From assembly GCA_020720565.1 (NCBI GenBank), contig DYOK01000072.1, forward strand, positions 2,297-11,795: DNA of 9,499 nucleotides, written 5' to 3'. Shown here piece after piece: positions 5,258 through 9,499 of this stretch (position 1 is its first letter; each line of letters starts with the position of its first letter). Both the position numbers and the translations under genes were made by a program. The notes below the pieces were generated by a model. It saw only the letters and a program-made list of their open reading frames with translations. It made no database searches and had not been told where the DNA came from. The stretch is from Acetofilamentum sp. Lineage in GTDB: Bacteria > Bacteroidota > Bacteroidia > Bacteroidales > JAFGXI01.

Positions 5258-6931
5258 CTATATCTTTGAATGAACAATGCTTAAAATTTCTTGTTCTAAT
5301 TTAATAGCTTTTTCTTGAATTGCCATTCCTTCGTTTAATAATTGTTCGGCTAGTGCCTTATTTTCTAATCCAGTTGCATTGATTTTGACATTTAAAAAAG
5401 CCCCCATTACGGCCGAACGAGCAGCCAATGCACCCACTCCTGCATCGGTTACCGAATTAGGATTGCCAATTTCTGCCATTTTTTTAATCAAATCCATGCT
5501 TTGATACGAAAGTTTCATCACTTCGAGTGGAACTTTTGTAGCAAATATGGTAGCATCTTGTATGGCTTGCTTACGGGCTAGCTTTTCCACATCGCTCGAT
5601 TTAGGTAATCCGAAAGCTTCCATAATTTTATTAAATGCCTGAGTGTCTTCGTCTACTTTAAATAACAATTTGTCTTTTAAAACCTGTCCTTCTTCCGCAA
5701 TAGTCGAGAATTCGGCCCATCGATGATCCCATCCTTTTTTGTGTGATGATAAGTTAGCTACCATAGTTGCTAAAGAAATTCCTAATGCACCCATGTATGC
5801 CGATATCGAACCACCTCCAGGAGCGGGTGATTCTGATGCCGTTTCGTTGGCAAATTCCACCAAATTCATTTTAACCAATGGCTGGTTTTGTTCCGATTCA
5901 AGCAAATATTCAATTACACGTTCTTGAGGTATAAAAGGCTTTAATTCGTCTAACCCTAGCGATTTAACGGCAATTTTGATTAATTCTTTTTCGTCCAAAC
6001 CACAAGATCTTTGTTGTTTGGTGAGATAATGCTTGGCGGCATCAATCAACGATTGTTTGGGTACAAGCCCAACTAGTTCAGAACCTGTGACCCGAATCCC
6101 TCTTTCGCGTGAGGCTCGTTCTACTTCGTCAAAAGCGATATGAACTGGCGTAATAAGTATATCGGTCAAATTCATCGAAATTTGGGCCACACCATATTCT
6201 TCAATATACCATCCAATGGCTTTAGTGGCCTTGAGAGTGCCTGGTATTCTAATGGTCTGACCTTTTTCGTCGAGCAAATTTTTTCCTTTTTCATCGGTCG
6301 CTACTCTTCCTGCTTCGCGAACATCAAACGCAATGGCATTGGCTCGGCGAGTTGAGGTTGTGTTTAGGTTCACATTGAAGGCTACTAAGAAATTTCTAGC
6401 ACCTATAACTGTTGATCCAGCTTTGGCATCGAATTTTGCTGGCCCAAAATCGGGTTTCCACTCTGGTTTTAACATTTTGTCGGATAATGCTTCGTACTCT
6501 CCACTTCGGATAAAAGCTAAATTTTTTCGTTCTGGTTTAAGTGCAGCAGATTCGTAGCAATATACTGGAAAATCGAGTTCCTCGCCCACTCTTTTAGCTA
6601 ATTTATGAGCGTATTTTACGGTTTCTTCCATGCTGATATTCGCAATAGGAACTAAAGGGCAAACATCGGTTGCACCCATACGAGGATGTTCACCTTTGTG
6701 TTTAGACATATCAATAAGCTCTTTGGCTTTAGCAATTGCTAAGAAGGCTGCTTCGATCACCGGCTCAGGTTCACCAACGAAAGTCACCACTGTTCTGTTG
6801 GTGGTTTTCCCAGGGTCGACATCGAGTAATTTTACACCCTCAACACTTTCAATTTTGTCGGTAATTTGCTTAATCAATCCCATATCTAGGCCTTCGCTAA
6901 AATTGGGAACGCATTCAACTATTTGTTTCAT
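5258..6931 (-). CDS. ftcD: Glutamate formimidoyltransferase / formimidoyltetrahydrofolate cyclodeaminase
   Basis: This bifunctional cytoplasmic enzyme ends histidine degradation. It moves the formimino group from N-formimino-L-glutamate to tetrahydrofolate, releasing glutamate, then deaminates the product to 5,10-methenyl-THF and ammonia. The 557 residues hold the transferase N-terminal subdomain (about 1-178: ECVPNFSEG at 6-14, catalytic H82 in EHPRMGATD), the transferase C-terminal subdomain (about 180-325, with NLTDILITPVH at 254-264), a short linker (about 330-352), and the cyclodeaminase domain (about 354-552: SPAPGGGSISA at 368-378, acidic VDEDT at 426-430, and GNPNSVTDAGVGALAARSA at 489-507). 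All motifs are intact, with the mammalian-like fused arrangement of about 541 residues. The start ATG gives the conserved N-terminus. No hutH, hutU or hutI is next to it, so these must be elsewhere if the pathway is complete. It has a 329-bp gap upstream and is probably monocistronic. Confidence 0.97.
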   Translation of the reverse strand: MKQIVECVPNFSEGLDMGLIKQITDKIESVEGVKLLDVDPGKTTNRTVVTFVGEPEPVIEAAFLAIAKAKELIDMSKHKGEHPRMGATDVCPLVPIANISMEETVKYAHKLAKRVGEELDFPVYCYESAALKPERKNLAFIRSGEYEALSDKMLKPEWKPDFGPAKFDAKAGSTVIGARNFLVAFNVNLNTTSTRRANAIAFDVREAGRVATDEKGKNLLDEKGQTIRIPGTLKATKAIGWYIEEYGVAQISMNLTDILITPVHIAFDEVERASRERGIRVTGSELVGLVPKQSLIDAAKHYLTKQQRSCGLDEKELIKIAVKSLGLDELKPFIPQERVIEYLLESEQNQPLVKMNLVEFANETASESPAPGGGSISAYMGALGISLATMVANLSSHKKGWDHRWAEFSTIAEEGQVLKDKLLFKVDEDTQAFNKIMEAFGLPKSSDVEKLARKQAIQDATIFATKVPLEVMKLSYQSMDLIKKMAEIGNPNSVTDAGVGALAARSAVMGAFLNVKINATGLENKALAEQLLNEGMAIQEKAIKLEQEILSIVHSKI

Positions 6932-7260
6932 GTGTCTTTTATTTGTTTTTTTATAATTGTCACAACTTGCCCCTAATTTGTTTGGGCTAAAATGCTCTAA
7001 ATAAATATTTTGCTTTAAGCAAGACTCTGTCTAGTGTATATAAACTGAAGAAATATTTCGCTAAAGATACCTTAGGATTGATATATTATCCCTTGATATT
7101 TTCGCTCAGTCTAAAAGTTTAACAAACACAAATTTTCTCTGCACCCAATGCCCATATATCCATTATATGCAACCCGATCAAAATCAATTATAAAGATTTT
7201 GTATGATCGCACATCTGAAAAATCGCAGCGAATTTACAATAATATCTGTAAATAAAAGGG
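6932..7260. other. 329-bp intergenic region without a gene
   Basis: No coding ORF, tRNA or clear terminator is visible. It holds the ftcD 5' region. I see only short inverted repeats: GCCC/GGGC arms at about 6969-6987, TTGCT-TTA-AGCAA at 7010-7022 and AGAC/GTCT at 7022-7032. No exact TTTG-N20-TAnnTTTG promoter for ftcD was found. In the minus frames after the PAS gene stop there is no histidine-kinase motif, so the gap does not look like the remains of a lost kinase domain. Confidence 0.6.
7233..7252 (-). terminator. Weak candidate terminator after the PAS sensor gene
   Basis: TTTACA (7252-7247 on the minus strand) and TGTAAA (7238-7233) pair as a 6-bp AT-rich stem with an 8-nt loop, 8 nt after the stop. 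A second small fold (TCG-CTG-CGA, extended by AAA/TTT over a mismatch) follows and ends in five T (7224-7220). Neither is strong, and together they are only a tentative end of transcript. Confidence 0.3.
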
Positions 7261-9423
7261 CTACAAATATGGTTTAAAATATGTTTTATATTCAGCAAAA
7301 GCAACATTATCGGGGTCGTTAATATAACGAGCAAGAATGTCTTGTGTTTGATCGGTGGTTAAAACAAATCGATTCATTGGATTTTCTTTATCGGCATGGT
7401 ATTCGTTTTTAATAAAAATGTGTTTACCCGTGCCTGTAGTAATCCAAAACGATAATTCTTTTATCTCGTAACTCCCCGATACAATTTTGATATAAGCATC
7501 TTTGATGCGTTCTTTTTCAATTTCTGTTGCCAACATAAGAAGTGATTCTTGTTGATTGAGAAACGAGGGTTGGTATTCTGTAATTTCTATTAATTTTTTG
7601 TTTACAAATTCAATCTTATTATTGATAATGATCGTAATTCCCTGATCGATGTTCTCAGTAATAATTCTGATTAACTGCTCTTTTTCCTCAATAATATATT
7701 GTTTGGTTTTGTGAGTTGTTAAGTCTGTCACAATTCCTAACACGGCTATCGGCTTGCTTTGTTCATTTTTCAAAACTGAGTAGGTATCCTTAATCCACTT
7801 GGTGGTGCCATCTTTATGTAAAACAGAATATTCGAGCACCGAATCGTCCGACACATTACCTTTACTAAGTTTTGCTAAGATTTGATTAGCCCTGTACAAT
7901 TCTCTAGGGTGCAAAATGGATTTTAGTTGTCCCTCATTTAAATTCGAAAATTCAGTAGCATTGTATCCAAACATATCCTCGATTGAGTCGCTAATATATT
8001 CGTACTTATTTTCGTTTAAGTCATATTTATACAACACATCTTTTGAGTTGGTAATAATCTCCTCGAAATTTGCTTGCTCTTTATTTAACGCTTGCTTTAA
8101 TGCATTGGCTTCGTTCATTTCTTCGAGCAGAATCAATCCACCCTTAAAAGTTTCATAATCAAAAAAAGGCACCACTTTAGCCTGAAGCTTAACGGGGACA
8201 TCTTTTTCTAAAGTTATATTGATCAATTGAGTCCCTTCTTTTTTAGACAATTCTACTAATTCGACCAAATTGCTATTCCACCAAAGTGAGTCGACATAGG
8301 TATTTTCGATGTTCTTATCTAAACTTAATATTTGAGAAAGCGCATTATTCACTTTCGAAATTTTTAGTTCTTGGTCGAAAAGGGCAATTCCGATGGGGCT
8401 TTGTTCAAAAATAAATCGGTTGAGGTCTTTTTGTTCTTTAATTTGTGCTTCTAATTGCCTTTCGATGGTTAAATCCTTTAAAATAGCAAACAAGAAATAT
8501 TCGCCTTGCGACTCGAATCGATAGAGATGAATCGAAGCTAAAAAAGCTTGTCCATTTTGGCGTAGATGCATCCATTCGAAATACTGCGGTTCGCCCTCGT
8601 AGGCCAAATTAAGTCGATACAAAGCTTCTTCTTTCGAATTTTTACCATTTGGCTGTACCGAAGGTGAGAATTTTCTTGAAAACGGTGAGTACATGATAAT
8701 TTGCTCAAGCGAAGCCCCGAATATTTCAAGAATTTTGGTGTTACAATCCACAAAGCGATCTTTTTTCATTATCAACACGCCATCATTCACATTTTCGTAA
8801 AGGGCATTAAACCTAGTTTGTGTACAGTCGACCGAAACTGTTTCGGAACTATGCATCGAAATATTATGAGCCACGCCAAACACTTTAACAATGTTTCTAT
8901 CCGTGTCAAAAACAGGGTACTCCTTAACTTCGAACACCACCTTTTTTTCGTTTTTACTGATGAGTTCTACTTCTCTAATAGGGATTTTCAAACCAGATTT
9001 GGCACTTTCTTCTGCTCTTTTGAATGAACCATCGAACAATTGCTCTGCCTTAAACCGCTTATAACTGGCTCTAAATTCGTATTCGTCGACTTCCAAAATA
9101 TCATTTACCGATTTGCTAATCATATGAAATGGGGTTTTGGGAAGATGTTCGAAAAAAAGAAAATCGTTTTTAGTGGACGATTGTAGCTGCTCATTTTGTA
9201 ATTTGATAGTTTCGTTTTCTTCTTTTAGAATTGCATTCTTTTCGTTTAAGTCGCCATTTAGTTTTACAAAGATTAAGTAAAGTGGATAAAAAATGGCTAA
9301 ATATCCCAAACTAGAGATCAAATAAACCAGCTTTTGATTATCGATAAATATCGAAGTAAAATGAGCTTGAGTTACGATAACAATTACCGCAATTATTACA
9401 ACAATATATTTGATTTGATTCAT
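7261..9423 (-). CDS. Membrane-anchored multi-PAS sensor protein without an output domain
   Basis: The 720-residue protein has two N-terminal membrane helices (about 5-27 and 32-53) joined by a very short loop, then a charged coiled coil (about 55-85). About five cytoplasmic PAS domains follow: about 88-190, 203-322, 335-432, 450-570 and 580-692. The fourth is the clearest, with YKYDLNENKYEYISDSIEDMFGY (465-487), HPRE at 505-508, the HKDGTTKWI hinge at 536-544 and VLGIVTDLT at the end; the fifth has GITIIINNKIEFVNKKLIEITEY. The protein ends with a 28-residue tail. No HisKA H-box, HATPase N/G boxes, GGDEF, EAL, SpoIIE or DNA-binding motif is present, although this domain string normally precedes a histidine kinase. 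The reading frame is intact, and nothing kinase-like follows. The ligand is unknown. It may sense through dimers and act on a separate kinase. Start ATG at 9421-9423 keeps the first membrane helix. Confidence 0.85.
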   Translation of the reverse strand: MNQIKYIVVIIAVIVIVTQAHFTSIFIDNQKLVYLISSLGYLAIFYPLYLIFVKLNGDLNEKNAILKEENETIKLQNEQLQSSTKNDFLFFEHLPKTPFHMISKSVNDILEVDEYEFRASYKRFKAEQLFDGSFKRAEESAKSGLKIPIREVELISKNEKKVVFEVKEYPVFDTDRNIVKVFGVAHNISMHSSETVSVDCTQTRFNALYENVNDGVLIMKKDRFVDCNTKILEIFGASLEQIIMYSPFSRKFSPSVQPNGKNSKEEALYRLNLAYEGEPQYFEWMHLRQNGQAFLASIHLYRFESQGEYFLFAILKDLTIERQLEAQIKEQKDLNRFIFEQSPIGIALFDQELKISKVNNALSQILSLDKNIENTYVDSLWWNSNLVELVELSKKEGTQLINITLEKDVPVKLQAKVVPFFDYETFKGGLILLEEMNEANALKQALNKEQANFEEIITNSKDVLYKYDLNENKYEYISDSIEDMFGYNATEFSNLNEGQLKSILHPRELYRANQILAKLSKGNVSDDSVLEYSVLHKDGTTKWIKDTYSVLKNEQSKPIAVLGIVTDLTTHKTKQYIIEEKEQLIRIITENIDQGITIIINNKIEFVNKKLIEITEYQPSFLNQQESLLMLATEIEKERIKDAYIKIVSGSYEIKELSFWITTGTGKHIFIKNEYHADKENPMNRFVLTTDQTQDILARYINDPDNVAFAEYKTYFKPYL

Positions 9424-9499
9424 AATTCAATAGTATAAGGGAATTTTGATTAGAAACAATATGCTAATGTACAATAAATATCGATTCTAACGAACAATG

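Noticed and set aside
6630..6956. 108-codon plus-strand ORF opposite the start of ftcD
   Set aside because: It is a shadow of the well-conserved ftcD N-terminal domain, with no recognisable family and no leader of its own.
6932..7260. Riboswitch or decayed histidine kinase in the gap between ftcD and the PAS gene
   Set aside because: Only short inverted repeats are present; no kinase motif in any minus frame and no riboswitch core that I recognise.
8701..9027. 108-codon plus-strand ORF opposite the PAS protein gene
   Set aside because: It lies wholly inside the PAS gene on the opposite strand and shows no domain or plausible start context.

Overview
The window looks like chromosomal DNA from a member of the Bacteroidota. 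The evidence is low GC, almost no Shine-Dalgarno sequences, promoter-like matches to the Bacteroidota consensus (TTTG then TAnnTTTG), a DUF5606 gene, a DUF2147 secreted protein, an S46 dipeptidyl-peptidase and a fused formimidoyltransferase-cyclodeaminase. I cannot place it below phylum. I see no sign of recent transfer: no insertion sequence, phage gene, CRISPR array, tRNA or rRNA.

All seven protein genes lie on the minus strand, so transcription runs from high to low coordinates. In that order they are: a membrane-anchored five-PAS sensor with no output domain (7261-9423); ftcD, the last steps of histidine breakdown (5258-6931); a TerB plus J-domain co-chaperone (4240-4965); a DUF5606 protein (3730-4149); an exported S46 dipeptidyl-peptidase of the DPP11 (Asp/Glu) type (1327-3480); a secreted DUF2147 protein (727-1161); and dtd, D-aminoacyl-tRNA deacylase (130-582). 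Only the J-domain gene and the DUF5606 gene are close enough (90 nt) to look like an operon. The others are separated by 144-329 bp, several times with a clear intrinsic terminator, so most are probably transcribed singly. The shared theme is peptide and amino-acid use plus quality control: extracellular peptide trimming, histidine degradation, D-amino-acid proofreading and a co-chaperone.

The most interesting item is not a protein. In the 292-bp gap between ftcD and the J-domain gene, the minus strand carries a well-spaced Bacteroidota promoter (5159-5190), a predicted start at about 5154, a 5' stem-loop, a G/U-rich linker and a strong terminator ending at about 5056. Together these would give a small RNA of about 100 nt. 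The linker is the exact complement of what looks like a typical Bacteroidota A/C-rich leader and start codon, so the RNA could act on mRNA translation starts in trans. A competing reading is a 35-codon plus-strand ORF using the same bases.

The gap of 329 bp at 6932-7260 holds only a weak hairpin after the PAS gene and minor inverted repeats. Positions 1-129 and 9424-9499 show no feature I can support.
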